Source of the DNA: Chrysomallon squamiferum
Lineage: Eukaryota > Mollusca > Gastropoda > Neomphalida > Peltospiridae
Direction of reading: 5' to 3'
NCBI GenBank assembly: GCA_012295275.1
Contig: CM022671.1
Location: 15,488,956-15,552,955 of the forward strand
Length of the DNA stretch: 64,000 nt
Shown here: in pieces, positions 50,236-63,931 of the stretch
Layout of the letters: every line of letters begins with the position of its first letter
Position numbering within the stretch: position 1 is the first letter of the stretch
Notes under the pieces: model-generated
Seen by the model: the letters and a program-made list of their open reading frames with translations, nothing else
Databases searched by the model: none
Told to the model about the DNA's origin: nothing
Program-made: the position numbers and the translations under genes

Positions 50236-50989
50236 CAACGTATTTTAAAAAAAAACTTTAAAATAGTATACGTTTTGAATAATAAATTTTAAAAAAACCT
50301 CATTTAGTCTGATTATTTTAAACATATTTACTTGTAACATGGAATTTTAAATTAATATATATATATTTTTCAAATTATTATTTGAAATGAAAAACATTAA
50401 TTTATCATGACAATGTTAAAAGTGTTATTGATGATTCAGGCCTGTCGACCCTCTTACCTACCAGGCATGATAAATATCCTTTCACAAATCTCTCATAGAA
50501 CGAACTATAAGAGTAAATGGAGATAACAAGTAACATATTATCATAAATATATAAGCTTTCACAAATGTGTATTTTGGGGCAAATTCTAATGAATGCATAT
50601 AAATATATATTTTTTTCAAAAGTATTTTATTATATATTCTTAAGCTTAAATAGAAAAAGAACCCTATTTGGAAAAAGTATGCTTAATGTATTAATGTTTA
50701 TTATTAATTATTTTTAATTTTTAAAAATTATTTAGTCATTTATTTTGGGAAATTTATTATTTGAAAGTTTGTTGTCAAAAACCTTTGTAGCATAGTAGCC
50801 AAGATTCTATTTTTAGAAAGTAGTTTTATTAATTTTCTGCCCCTCTTTGTTCAGTTTCTGACTTAAAATTAATTTTTTAAGGTTAAAAAAGATAATAATA
50901 ATAAAATAAAATAAAAACAAAATCACTTCTGATCATTATTTGCTGGGTTAGTTAAAATATGACACTAACCTGTCAAGAAGATAAAATTT

Positions 50990-51680
50990 GAACAAGTGCA
51001 ATTAAGATTATGTCAGTAACAAATTAAAATGTCAGTAACATGTCAAATTAAAATGTCCAGTAAAATGTCAAATTACAGTGTCAGTAACAAATTAAAATGT
51101 CAGTTACATGTCAGATTACAGTGTCAGTAACATACCAAATTACAATGTCAGTAATATGTCAAATTAAAATGTCCAGTAATATGTCAAATTAAAATGTCCA
51201 GTAACATGTCAAATTAAAATGTCCAGTAAAATGTCAAATTACGTCAGTAATATGTCAAATTAAAATGTCCAGTAACATGTCAAATTAGAATGTTAGTAAT
51301 ATATCAAATTAAAATGTCCAGTAACATGTCAAATTACAATGTCAGTAAAATGTCAAATTACAATGCCCAGTATCATGTCAAATTACAATGTCAGTAATAT
51401 GTCAAATTACAATGTCAGTAATATGTCAAATTACAATGTCCAGTAACATGTCAAATTACAATGTCAGTAACATGTCAAATTACAATGTCAATAATATGTC
51501 AAATTACAATGTCCAGTAACATGTCAAATTACAATGTCCAGTAACATGTCAAATTAAAATGTCAGTAATATGTCAAATTACAATGTCCAGTAACATGTCA
51601 AATTACAATGTCCAGTAACATGTCAAATTAAAAAGTCCAGCAACATGTCAAATTACAATGTCAGTAATATTTCAATTATA
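50990..51680. repeat. 24/25-bp minisatellite
   Basis: About 27 units of AATGTCCAGTAACATGTCAA followed by ATTAC or ATTAA. A 24-base form lacks one C (GTCAGT against GTCCAGT), and many units have TAATATG for TAACATG. It lies upstream of the CUB-like gene and downstream of ABTB1. A ~24-base poly(T) follows at about 51698. Confidence 0.93.
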
Positions 51681-51689
51681 CATGAACTG

Positions 51690-53210
51690 TCCAAACATTT
51701 TTTTTTTTTTTTTTTTTTTTAATCTAGTCCAAGACAGACACATATTTGGTTAAAGATTTTTATTTATTTATTATTTTTTATTCAGTTTTATTGCAATGAA
51801 TTATATCCCTAATGTCTTACACAAACATGTATATTATAAACATTTTTTGTTATTTCAGTTATGGTACTATTTAAAATGAAATCTCACAACCATCTGAATG
51901 AAGCACTAATACAAACTGTGAATACTGAAGGCCCAAGTAAATCGGTTTATTTCAGTAAATGACACACAAAGGCTAATGTTACAAATCTGGTCAGTAAACA
52001 AAAATAGTTAAAATCAGCTGTGACTGGCAGTTTTGATTAGGATCACTGTAAACACTGAGTTCTGCCATATTTGAGGCCACGGAGACACAAGCTGATAAAT
52101 AAACACAAAACTGAAGAATATGGCATTTTATTTTCATCCTTTAGTAAGAGCAAAATATTTATCGAGATATGACGTTTGTAACTGCTGTGGTAAGCGTATT
52201 TTGTGTTTTTAATATATATATATATGTCAACCACATAATTCTGGTTATGCCTCGAATATTGAATTAGTTACATACAGAGGCATAATTCAGGTGATTTATT
52301 TCAAGTAACTGTGATAACATCTTGAATCCACACAGTTAGCCCTGGAATACTACTCTGTCAGAGTAAAACAAAATACCATCTCTAAGTCGAAGTCTGTAGT
52401 ATGGCATGTTTCTGCTGATTATAACTGTGACCCAAGATGGGTGGATGAGACAGATGTTGTCACAGTCAGATCAATTGTTTGAAATTTGGTTGAAACTGAT
52501 AATCAGGCTGAGATGATAACTGACATCTTTAACTGAATGATGGAAATCTCTACAATGCCATTTTAATTTTTTTTTTTTTTTTTTTATAAATATCTAAATT
52601 TAACTACATTAAAAATTATGTATGAGTATGTGTATATATATGTATCAGTGTATATATATAAATATAGATATATAGGTAAAGCAAAATCAATTTTCATATA
52701 AAAATAAACTGAAATACACCATGATATAAATCTATAAATTTAATTCTTTTCCCTAGAAAAGACTGTTATTTTAATAATACTAAGCTATCTTTATACTGAG
52801 TAATATTCAGAGCAACACATTTTAAATAATAAAAACAAAAACAAAGATTAAAATAAAACTTAACATATCAACAATAACAGTTATAAAAGCACTATCTACT
52901 TCTTCACAGCACAAAGCAATAAAGTTTTTTAATGTGTGTATTTGCATTTGTGTGTGCATTTTAGTCAGATTATATCCAATAAAAAAGAAATCATCTGTCT
53001 GTAAGATTATTTAAAAATAAACAAGTGCATAAATATTACAGAAAATTTAGATTTTAACTTAGTTTCTATATCATTAAACATGAAAAATAATGTCTGCGTT
53101 TGAAGTAAAATATTAAGCATTTCATTATTTTTAAAAACTACATCTATTTTCCATGATTTTTAAAAGAGGAATCATTTTCTTGATAAATGCATTTGGTGAG
53201 CAGATGGAGT
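51690..53210. other. Presumed ABTB1 3' UTR and flank
   Basis: There are no coding exons. The stretch has two poly(T) runs (about 51698-51720 and 52568-52586) and a TA-rich patch around 52630-52680. The poly(A) site could not be fixed. Confidence 0.35.
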
Positions 53211-56200
53211 TTATCCTTCAAGCTCAAGTTTCTCAAGCAGGTTATCAATGATCTTGAGACGGTCATTGGCTTCCTCAATGTCACTGTATGTCTGTATGAA
53301 GTTTGTGATGTAGAAACGAATTTCATCAATAATGTCAATAGTATCTGCTTCTTCTCGTTCTTTCAAGTTAGAGGCATCTTCACGAACAAGCTCGGCAAAT
53401 TCTTCCTGCTCTATAACCTGCAGTAAATTTCTAAATATTACATGTAGTGAAAACACTAATTTCTAAATTTTAATCTTTAAGCAGTGGTCATAAGATTAAG
53501 CTGAAATCTGATGCAGAATTTAATGCTGAAACATCTGTACTTATTATTGAATATTCATTTTGGACTCAAACTCACTTTAACTTAAGTTGAAGTTATTAAC
53601 AACAAAGCTCAAGACTTGGGATAGAAAAACTAGAAATAAGATTTTGATGAATACAAGCAAACAAGATTAGAAAAAAAAAAAAGAGATATGGATGACGGTT
53701 TACCTTTTCCAAATTGTTAGCTATGAACTCAGCACATTGTGATTCTAGTTTATGTAGACTGAATAATCTAGAAGTTCTGAGAAGGGTAACAACATTTTCC
53801 ACATCAACGAATTGGGCCATGTGATTAGCACATAACCTCTTCAGACCTGGCAGCAGGTATATATCAGCAGCACACAGCACATCAAAGACACTGTCTGATG
53901 TCAGCTACAAAATTCAGAACATATTTAAATATAAATATCTTGTGTCCACAAAATTTGAATGTAATAAACTGTGAAAGATATGAGTTGATAACTGGTTACT
54001 GTCTTAAGGTATCAGTTTTATCCTGAGACATTTAGAAGGCCAAACAGGACTGAGGTTGTGCTGAGCTGCAACAGAGGGAAGGTGAGAAATAAAACAGTCA
54101 ATTTCATTTACTTTTTATATTATTTAGGATAGCAGGATGTATGAAGTGCCTGGTTACTGATTTCAGAAACTTGCATTATCCTGTGCAGGTTTGAAGGCCA
54201 GACTGCAGTGAGGCAATGCCAAGCTGCATTCGAAATTTGACTTAAACAGGATAAAATATAAATGTAAATATGTTTTGTCTACAAATACTACAACTAACAA
54301 ACTATTAAAATCCAATATTAATTACAAATAAAAGTTTTTTTCTGGGTTGGGGAAGGGAGCTAACTCAGTGAATATCTACCTCGCAGATGTCCTGGTACAC
54401 GTAGTACAGGATGCTGATGAAAACGTCTGCAGTCACGTCATGAAGAGTGATGATTGGTACATTCTCATTCACTGTTGACTCTCCAAAATGATCATTCAAA
54501 AGAGCTTTGAAATAGTCACTTCTTCCACAGAAAAATACCTGCAAACCAGTGATTAGTTGTTATAAAAATATATTTCTTAGTTAAAATTTGCAGACACTCA
54601 AAAGACATGATAAAGCTACTTTGTTACTAATTTTGTGATTTATGTTAATTACATTTCAGTATTATTATTCTAATTTCAAACATCTGTCATTTAAATTAAA
54701 ATAATTTGCTACACATATTCATTTTCTGAAAAAAAAGTGAAGTTATTTATTGGAAAATATTTTTATACAATTACTCGAACATGAACATTTACAGAGGACT
54801 AATAATTGAAAATAAGGTGTTACTGTGGCTGTAAAATAAATGTTAACATTAATCTGTTATGACAGTTTTTAATTTATAATACATTTCTAGTTTTGTAATT
54901 TAAACAATAGTACTATCAATAACATAACATTTATCTTGAAACCCAACTTTTCATGGTTATTTCTACAGTTTTACCTTGTGACACATAAACGTGTGACCTT
55001 CAACAGAAAAGCACACATCAGGAAACAAGGGACATTTTTCAGGCTCAAATGGAAGTTCTCCTGTCACCTAAAATTAAAATAGATGTGCTCGGCAGACCAA
55101 AAAGAATTTATCTTCTTCACTATCAAGGTTGTTACTCTCATCCAGCAGTAATAATTCAGACTAAGATATAAATGAACATGACCCAGGCCTTGTATTTGAC
55201 TGAAAGAAAACATGACTCAATATGCCAGATTATGTCACAGGTACAGAGGAAATCATAATCCTTTAGACGAAGATATGATAATATCAATGCATTTTAATGT
55301 GCTTGTTAATAGGCTTACAAAAATCAAGGTAAAAGAGATTTGACTGAGTATGATTACAGAACGTGTTTATTACCAATAACACTGTTACACGCCTACCTAA
55401 AGAATATGAAGGTAATAAAATTAAAATAAAAACTGTTGATGGATGAGAACTGGAGATTTTTTGGGGAAATGGGAGGAAGGGAGGCAATTCTAAATGGGCA
55501 ACAGTGTGATTTGAATGTAGAAATGGGTGATTTTCTTGTTACCCAGTTGCTCAGTTCAGAAGGCAATGCCAAATCTGCCAGTTTACCCAGATCCATCTGA
55601 AGATCAAACAGATTGTCTTCAGGCTCAATCATCAAAGTGGTGATATGAACACCAGGCTTCTGTGATTCTGGAATCATACAAACAAACCATCAACAAAAAT
55701 TAGACGTTTAACTTTTTTGTCTACTGGATGGTTTTTTCTTATCTCGCACACACACACACACAAACACATTTGCAAAGAAAGTCATCACACAAAACTATTC
55801 TTTAACAGTTAATAAATTTTAATTATTTATATTATATTTTGTATTCACCCTTTGAGCCCGATATTCTTATTACTTCCATGGCCCAAATAACAATATTTTA
55901 GTCTTGAAGACATTATCACAGCCTAATCATGCTAATGAAACAAACATGATGAAAGAGAATTGCACTGATCTATGATTGATACTTTGAGACTAAAAAGCCT
56001 CTTGAAACAAATATTACAAAACAGAACAATTACTGTATCACTGGTAACCATACCACAGATGGTTTGTAGAAAAGGTTTAATCTCTTGTTAACATGTTTCA
56101 CTCTTACCTAAAGAATATTTCTTTCTGAGTTTCTCTTGTAATTGATTGTGCAAACTGAGCAGCTGGCAATCTTTAGCTATTATGATACAGTCATCTTTTT

Positions 56201-59143
56201 TATCCACATGACACTCTAAACCACCTTTAAAAAGAGAAAAAAAACAACAACAGCTGGAAAAAAGGACAACTTAGATTAAGCTCATTTTGTGGAAATAACA
56301 AGAAATTTATATAAGTATCCATTTGTCATTCAGTTTCTTTCACATTTATGATTTACTAAAATAATCTGATAGAGCTAATGTTACTAATAATTTATAAAAA
56401 TCTAAAAAGATTTCATAATTATATTTTTTAGTATTTCATGAACTAAAAAGAGGATATTAATAAGTAAAGAATTATTATTTTAAAATAAATGTTTTTTTTG
56501 TTGTTTTTTTACCTGTGTATAAATATTGTAGTACAGTCTGAAATGCTGATGGATAAAGCTGAAATTTCAACAGAAAAATAAAGTTACAATGAAAAACATT
56601 AACACTTTCAATAACCAAATTCTCAAATAGTTTTCAAATTAACTTGTTAAATAACAAATGATCAGATCTCAAAATAAGATTTAAAAAAAAAAAAATAAAA
56701 AAATAAAATCAACTCTAGGACTTTTAGAAAATATTATAACCCTTCAAAATGTTAATTATTTAAATGTTATGAAAGTTTCTGTCATGTTACCAGTTCACGT
56801 TTCAAGCTGATCTCTGTCCGATCCTTCCAGCGAGTTTTGAACTGCTGAGTCAGGTAGGAACTCCGAGCACACAGAACACACCGGTGCACAGGAATTCTTT
56901 CTCCATGAACCAAGAACACAAAATCAGCATAGTCAGCATTTTCAAACATTCTAAACCAAAAAAAACACACAAAAACAATATTTTAATAATTTAATACCTT
57001 ATGATTGTGTTGTGATGGGAATAAAAAGGTTTGTAGTGTTTTTAAAAATAAGTGGCCTTTGCCAGTATTTAATAATTTAATAACTTATAATTGTATTCTG
57101 GTGGGAATAAAAGTTTGTAGTGTTTTTAAGGAAGTGGCCTTTGAGCATGTGACTGAAATATGTGTACTAATTTTATCATTTCAAGAATTAAAACTGTTTT
57201 ATAGTGAAGTAAAAATACAGCTTAAAATTTTTTTTTTTTTTTTTAAACTTTAAATGTCATGGTGTACGTATGTGAAAGGAAATTGGCAACACTTCAAACA
57301 GACCACTTTAATATGATTTGTTATTTTACGTTTTAATATTTACTCATTAAATATGCATCTAAACTTGATTGTAAACAGGGATTCAAAAACATGTCACACT
57401 GCTTTTCAAAACACATGTATTCTTTACAAATTGTTTAGTACTTATTCTTTGGCTTACTTTCTTAGGAATTCCTCATACAAACTCCTCCTTAGAGTTCTTG
57501 ATGAAATAACACAAAAATTCTTCAACATTTTCTTGATTTCATCTGTAAGAGCCCCATATAGACAACGTTCCCCATCAAATGTATTTGCTTCACATTTGGC
57601 TCCTGTTTATATTATAATGTAATTTTTTTTAAATCAATGGGTAACACAAAATATGTTTATATTTCAACTACCTTATATATACATGTAATTTTATTAAAAA
57701 AAAAAAATTTAGCTTTTATATTACAGGAGTATTTCTGCCATAGTTTTATAATAAACACTCAACTGATTTCTTTGATAGGCCTATTACTCAAAAAGACTAA
57801 AATCTAGAAAATGATATTTTAATCATACTTAAATGTCAGTTATGTGCAATATAAAATGATACTGAATAAAAATACCCTTCAATAAACAAATCTATGTGTA
57901 CATCTGTACTACAAAATCATAGCTATCAGTCATTTATGTACAGTAGAATAAAAATTACAATAGATTTATATAAAAAAGGAAAGACAAACCGTGTTCAAGT
58001 AAGAACTGTACTATTTCTTTGTGTCCACATAAACATGCATAGTATCTGAAAGTCAAATAGAAAATTGTGTAATATTCATGATAATGTAATTCTCCTTTAT
58101 AAAGTTAATATAATGTAATTATTATTATTAAAAATGCATGTTATATGAGGAGTTGTTGTCAGAAATACTATATAGATAGATATATATATATATATATAAA
58201 GAATGATAGAAAAAGATCAGGACAGTGTTTCTTACAAGATTTTGATGTCAGAAATACTATTAGAAAGTGGGAAAATAAATAAATAAATATATATGCACAG
58301 AAAGGAAGGATAATACTTTTAATTAAATCATCATAATAATTTATACAAGTATTATCAGATGACTGTAATAGCAGTAAATAAAGGTATATAGAATATAAAT
58401 TGTCTAATAACTCTGGTAATAACACAAGTAATAAAATAATAATAATTTAAGGATGTATATGATCTAATAACAAAAATAATAAAATAATAATAATTTAAAC
58501 ATATATACATAGAGAGAGAGATAGATAGATAGATAAATTGACAGACAGATGTATTTGTCAAACTAACAATGGTGTGCTGTCCCATTTGTCTCTGCAGTTA
58601 ATTTCAACTTCTCGTTCTTCAACCAGAAATCTGCAAAAATCATGTTTGAAGAACTTTAATGCAGAATAAAAAGTTCACAGCAATCATTCTGGAAATGAAT
58701 CTGTATACTATATTAATATATATTATTTATTATCATCATCATTTGCTTATAATTTATATATTAAAAACTTTAAAAAAAAATCCAGGTTGTCTATTTTGAC
58801 CAATAAAATACCTGCTATAAGTTTGACGTTTTCGATAATAAATAGATAAGTACATAACTATAATTTATAATAGTAAGTTAAATAACGTGAATAAATCCGA
58901 AAAATCGAAGAGTTTTATCAGTTAGAAAATTCGTGGTTATAAGGTGTTAGAGTGATAGCAACGTTCGGATGAAAGATAGCAAATATTCAGATTCATTTGG
59001 GCTGATCTGGGTGTAACCTTCAGAGTGCTATAGTTTTATAACTGAATTACTGATTAAGCTATTTAAAGAAATAACATTGTTACCTACTTTACTTTATCAA
59101 AATTTCCAATCTTGCAACTAGAAAAAAAATCGTGAAGTGCCAT
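53211..59143 (-). CDS. ABTB1: Ankyrin repeat and BTB/POZ domain-containing protein 1, complete, 12 exons
   Basis: ABTB1 (BPOZ) is a cytoplasmic adaptor with N-terminal ankyrin repeats and two BTB domains, linked to cullin-3 ubiquitin ligases and translation elongation factor 1A. Exons on the minus strand: 59143-59088, 58630-58568, 58045-57990, 57602-57458, 56950-56791, 56558-56513, 56224-56108, 55667-55543, 55067-54975, 54538-54380, 53904-53704 and 53417-53211. They total 1428 bases, 475 residues (human 478), all GT-AG with consistent phases. Residues 1-67 are ankyrin (RDKWDSTPLYYACLCGHKEI). The block ANTFDGERCLYGALTDEIKK follows at about 64. BTB1 starts near 112 (DYADFVFLVHGERIPVHRCV). BTB2 runs from about 268 (FPDVCFSVEGHTFMCHKVFF, then CGRSDYFKALLNDHF). 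The BACK-like end has ADIYLLPGLKRLC (about 353) and VQTYSAIEEA-like FIQTYSDIEEAND. The final exon reads to TAA at 53211-53213. Confidence 0.95.
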
Positions 59144-60518
59144 ATTAAACTTTTGCTGCCGTAATGTAAAGTTTATTGTTGACTGTCTAACTGGCTGTCA
59201 GAATCGAAATAAGTCTTGTTTACAAACAAGCGCTGCTCATAAACAGTTATGTCAGTGCAAGAAACTCTGTCAGTGTAAACGAGCTATTTACGGTCCCGCA
59301 CTAAGCTTTCGTTTGAGTCGTTTTTTCCTTCAATAACAATGCGTGCACCACAACTTCGAATAAATAGCGCCACGTAACATTTATGAATAGTTATTTGTAG
59401 TTATTTATTTCAGTATAGTCTTTATTTCTCAACATTAATAAAAACGTTTAACATTATTAAAATAATAATTTGGATCTGCAATGGGCCTATGTGGTTATTA
59501 TCACAAGTTCTTGTATTGGTGGACTGACCCACATCCGTTGACCTTTACTTTTTTGACTTGGTAGGGTGTACTGTGCTATCTTAGGATAATTACCACAATT
59601 TTTCGTACTGGTTACAGAAAAAAATAGTTTTACATTATGATCCATGGTTATATTATTTAACATCTTTATGGATGTACAGATTTCAACAACCATAATATAT
59701 GCCTCTTCTGGGCCGACGCATTAAACTAAACGAGTCATCAGATTCTACATTCAATGCTTTTGCAAACAGTCTACGTCAGTGTCTTTTACTCTGACCTGAA
59801 CTCAGCGCTTTTCGACCAAACAGGCCCATTTATATTGCACCAATTGCACTTCTGCGTCAGTGTTGCCACCACGACGAAAAACGATTGTGACGTAACACTT
59901 TTCGCTAGCAGTAGAGGAATATTTTTATAGAATTAATCATCGAATATTCAGTTAGACTGAATTTGCGATATTAATATTCTTTGTCAAGTATAAAGGAAAA
60001 TATTTTACAAACGATTTTCCTTTTTATTTTAGAAACGAAAAATCATTTTATTCTGGAAAAATATTTCTGAACGATACTTAAGAAAGAGCAGATGCTTTCA
60101 AACGAAACATCTTTTCAAAGGACAAATTTTTATTAAAGCCAAATATTTTACCAGAGAGGAATAATTCTTTATAAAAATCATAAATAATTTCGCTACCTTT
60201 CTGAAATAATTTGATATAGCTGAAATCGAATGATAATTTAGAACGAAAGATCCTTTACAAAAGACCAAAGATAATCATTTATAAAAAATAGATATTTTAT
60301 ACAGAGGAATAATTCTCTACAGACCAAATATTTTTTACAAAGGAGTTTATAAAGGAAAAGATTTCTATAAAGAAATAATAAAATTGCTGATGAAAGCAAT
60401 TAAAAAAGAATACAATATTCAACAGAATGACGAAATGAAGAACAAACTTTGTGACTTAAAACACAGAAATGGAAATGTCTTTCATATGTTAAATATAAAA
60501 TAATTTAAGAAGTCTCGG
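59144..60518. other. ABTB1 upstream region
   Basis: Contains the ABTB1 promoter by position. A segment around 59720-59900 is more GC-rich and contains TGTGACGTAAC (about 59886). No coding exon is supportable. Confidence 0.4.
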
Positions 60519-60628
60519 TTAAATAGCACAGAAAACAGAAAAAGTGAACACACGGAGAAATGTACTGACCAGACTTGAAGTAAGAAAGAAAACAGCCTCG
60601 CTCTGCAAGTCAGCGAGATCGATGTTGT
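60519..60628 (-). CDS. Candidate exon of an unrecognised minus-strand gene
   Basis: Acceptor TTTTTGTTCAG at 60629, then a frame reading DNIDLADLQSEAVFFLTSSL (its first Asp completed from the previous exon). It either ends at a donor CTG/GTCAGT (60570) or reads on to a stop at 60519-60521. Its phase fits the candidate exon at 63376-63466. No family recognised. Confidence 0.27.
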
Positions 60629-60679
60629 CTGAACAAAAAGAAACCAAAACAGAACGTTTAATACATTTTTCTTATCGTA

Positions 60680-60692
60680 GAGCGGATTATTA

Positions 60693-60728
<36 letters not shown>

Positions 60729-60778
60729 CGTTTTCTATATTTATTAACATTAGTTATTTGCGATGACGGTTAAAAAAC

Positions 60779-60812
<34 letters not shown>

Positions 60813-61036
60813 AAAAACAAGAAAAGAAAAGAAAAGAAGAGAAAAATTCGTGTGGTAGTGGTGGAAGTGTATGTATATTTGTGTGATATATCCTGCTCAG
60901 TATTTCATTCAAACATATGCGAGGGTGTGTGCCTATGACGTAAGTCATGCCTATCAACATACTTTGAAGGTAATTATAAGAAGTCTTAACGCTGTAGTGG
61001 TACTTCGTAGTAGCCTACTTCATATTTATAACGTGA

Positions 61037-61069
<33 letters not shown>
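60680..61069. repeat. Homopolymer cluster
   Basis: Poly(T) at about 60698-60726, poly(A) at about 60776-60807 and poly(A) at about 61039-61069. The opposed T and A runs could pair, but they look like simple-sequence expansion. Confidence 0.8.
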
Positions 61070-61071
<2 letters not shown>

Positions 61072-61380
61072 TAAGAAAGAAAATAAGAAAGAATACAATT
61101 GTTTCGAACATATTAAAATAAATATGGGAAGAAATAAAACGTTATATTAAGTGATGTAATATATCAATACAAACTATATCAATAATTTTATTATGTTTCA
61201 ACTGTGTCTCATAATATGTATGCTCTTTTTTGTATTCAGAATGGCAGTGTCTTCTTATCATCATTACATACAGTTTTTTTTTAATTTCGCTAATAATGAG
61301 ATTGAAAATGCCGACATCAGACTAAGTCTACGCAAAACATAAAAACAGTAATGCTATTAAAATAAATAAATAAATAAATA

Positions 61381-61411
<31 letters not shown>

Positions 61412-61846
61412 AATAAAAATGCATAACTATCCCAACAATATATAATTGCAAAGTGGACTTAACAAAAAAGAGCAACAACAACATCAACAAAATGAACAAG
61501 AATCCAAAATAAAATGAAATAACTGCATTATTTCTAATTTTGAAATGAATATGATGAATTAAACACTTATCTGTATTTATAATATATCTTGGTCAAGCAG
61601 TATTTAAAGTCTTGGAATGCGCTTCTCTTACAGACGACTGTAATATCCAGAATTCATATTCTAAAAGTTTTATAGCTGAATAAGAAACAATATTTACTGA
61701 ACATATTTGTTATTATTATAACTAGAAATAAAATTCATGCTACTGTCTCTAAAGATTATTATTACACAGAAAAAGTTATATATTCATCATCATTATCATT
61801 ATTATTACTACTATGTATATATATATATACACACACACAAATATAT

Positions 61847-61880
<34 letters not shown>

Positions 61881-62383
61881 CTAGAACTTATTGTACAGAA
61901 AATTAATGATTCACTGAAAACTAATTTATAAAATACTGAAAAGAAAGGAACATAACTCTATATCAAATGTCGACATTTAATCCCCAAGTTTGAATTGTCA
62001 ACTGTCATTGATCAAAGAAAATACTTGGCGAGTATAATCAACACATGGTTAAAAATTACCTTTTTGAAATAGAAAATGTCATCTGACTAAATTTATGTTT
62101 ATTTCATTTGAAAAGTAATTGGTATCTCGGGATTCATGACGTGTTTTTTCCCAGTGACCCGTTATATTAACTTGAAGTCATTATATAAACACCGTTAATT
62201 TGTCATAGCCGTTTTCCCTGAAGAATAATTAATTATTCTGTAAACTGGTTTCTTTATATTTTTTTTTTTAAAAGTGTAAAAAAAAAAAAAATATATATTT
62301 TTTGGTTGTTTTAGTTAAAAATATCAAAATTTTAAAAAGTAAAAATAACAATAAATAATAGAAATAAGTAATAATTTTAAAAA

Positions 62384-62430
<47 letters not shown>

Positions 62431-63375
62431 GAAATAAAGAAATAAAGAAATAAAGAAACAATTAAATTAAAATAAAAGAAAGAAAGAAAAAGATGAAGAA
62501 AAATAGGAAAAATAGAAAATGATAAAATGAAAAATATCCTACAAACAACACAAATAGAACAAAAAGAACAATAACAACAACAACAAAAGAAAAAAATACA
62601 GAAAGAAAAGATCAAAGAGAAGGTGAAATTGTTTCTATTTAAAAAGATAGGTGGTCTTTCACGACATTAAATATACAGAACATTCAGATACCCAAACGCG
62701 TGTTCACAAGACGTAATCTCTAGAAATCCGTAAAACACTGAAACATCTACAGTGAAACAAAAATCTAAAATATTCAAAACGAGTCATGGGCAAACTGCGG
62801 CCAACGCTGCTTTCTGAGTGGCCCGCCTAATTTCACAAGGAAAATAACAATTCAAATTATATAAAATGAATCTATTTTGCATCTACTAATGTACTAAAAC
62901 ACATGTAATTTTTGTTTATTATAACAGTTTCTGAAGTTAAATGAAAATGAAAAATTTCTTTAAATAAATTCTACGTAAAAAACACAAAATCGCCTAAATT
63001 AATACTTGCGGTCTGCCTGAGTATGAGCCATGTCTCATGTGGCCCGCTTCTCGAAAAAAGTTGTTCTAAACTGTCCCCATACAGAACACATCTAGAGTTA
63101 ACATAGAATAACAGCAGAGCCGCTATTTAACAAAATTATTTGTTTATTTCATCATCATTATTACTATTAATTTCATTTATTTTTATCATTAACATTATTG
63201 GGTTTTTAAAATTTTAATATTTATTATTTATTTTATTATTATAAATTTCGAAAATTAACGGTAAGTAAACCATATTTCTTTCTTCATTTAACAAACTCAA
63301 TTATTTCATAAAGAAAGATACCTTTTTGTTTCCGTTCGCACCTGAGGTTCGGACAGAAGTAATTAACGACGATAC
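61070..63375. other. AT-rich region with simple repeats
   Basis: AAAT run (about 61360-61417), TA/CA run (61814-61839), poly(T) (about 61851-61880) and AAT run (62386-62429). A patch at 62790-63070 with GTCATGGGCAAACTGCGGCC and later CATGTGGCCCGCTTCTCGAA has paired GGCCCGC motifs and may be a decayed dispersed element. No gene seen. Confidence 0.5.
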
Positions 63376-63466
63376 CTGCAGCTAGTTTAATAATCACCGA
63401 TGTCTTAGCAGGAGCAGAGCGAGGCGAGAAAAACTTTCGCCTTTGTCTCACCTCGGGCCAGGATGT
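63376..63466 (-). CDS. Candidate exon of an unrecognised minus-strand gene
   Basis: Acceptor CTTTCAG at 63467 and donor GCAG/GTATCG at 63375 bound a 30-codon frame, TSWPEVRQRRKFFSPRSAPA then KTSVIIKLAA, GC-richer than its flanks. The phase fits both the upstream candidate at 63932-64000 and the downstream one at 60519-60628. No family recognised. Confidence 0.3.
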
Positions 63467-63931
63467 CTGAAAGTTGAAATATTAGACGTTTTAAATGCTA
63501 AGTTATCTGATGGAGCTGCCTGGAAAAGAGACAGACAAATACGATGAGCCAAGCCGCCAGTGAATTGCTGTTTCCTCTATCAACACTCCGACAAATCGTT
63601 TCGTAATTAATTTTCGTCTGTGATTATTATTCACTGGTTCAAGCGAACCGACGACTTACGTTAAGTTTTAACCAACGATTTTGGAAGAAGAAAAATACAA
63701 AACTGAAGATTTTCGTTTATGTTTTTTTTTTAATTACTCGGAATAACAGAACAAATTGAAGTCTAATTATCATTATGCATTTTTCAACTGCTTTCAGTAA
63801 TTAAACTAATCCTTAATAATTTACAAGTTAAAAAGCAGTCTACTTTATTTTTGTTTTCGTTTGTTTTATGCTTTGTTATTTCACATTATTTTCAAAAGCG
63901 TAGGGTATCTGTAATCGAGGAGGTGACTCAC

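Noticed and set aside
50990-51680. CRISPR-like regular repeat
   Set aside because: Units abut without unique spacers and the genome is animal. It is a minisatellite.
62268-62615. 115-codon Phe/Leu/Ser-rich minus frame
   Set aside because: A by-product of AAT, AAAG and poly(A) low-complexity sequence.
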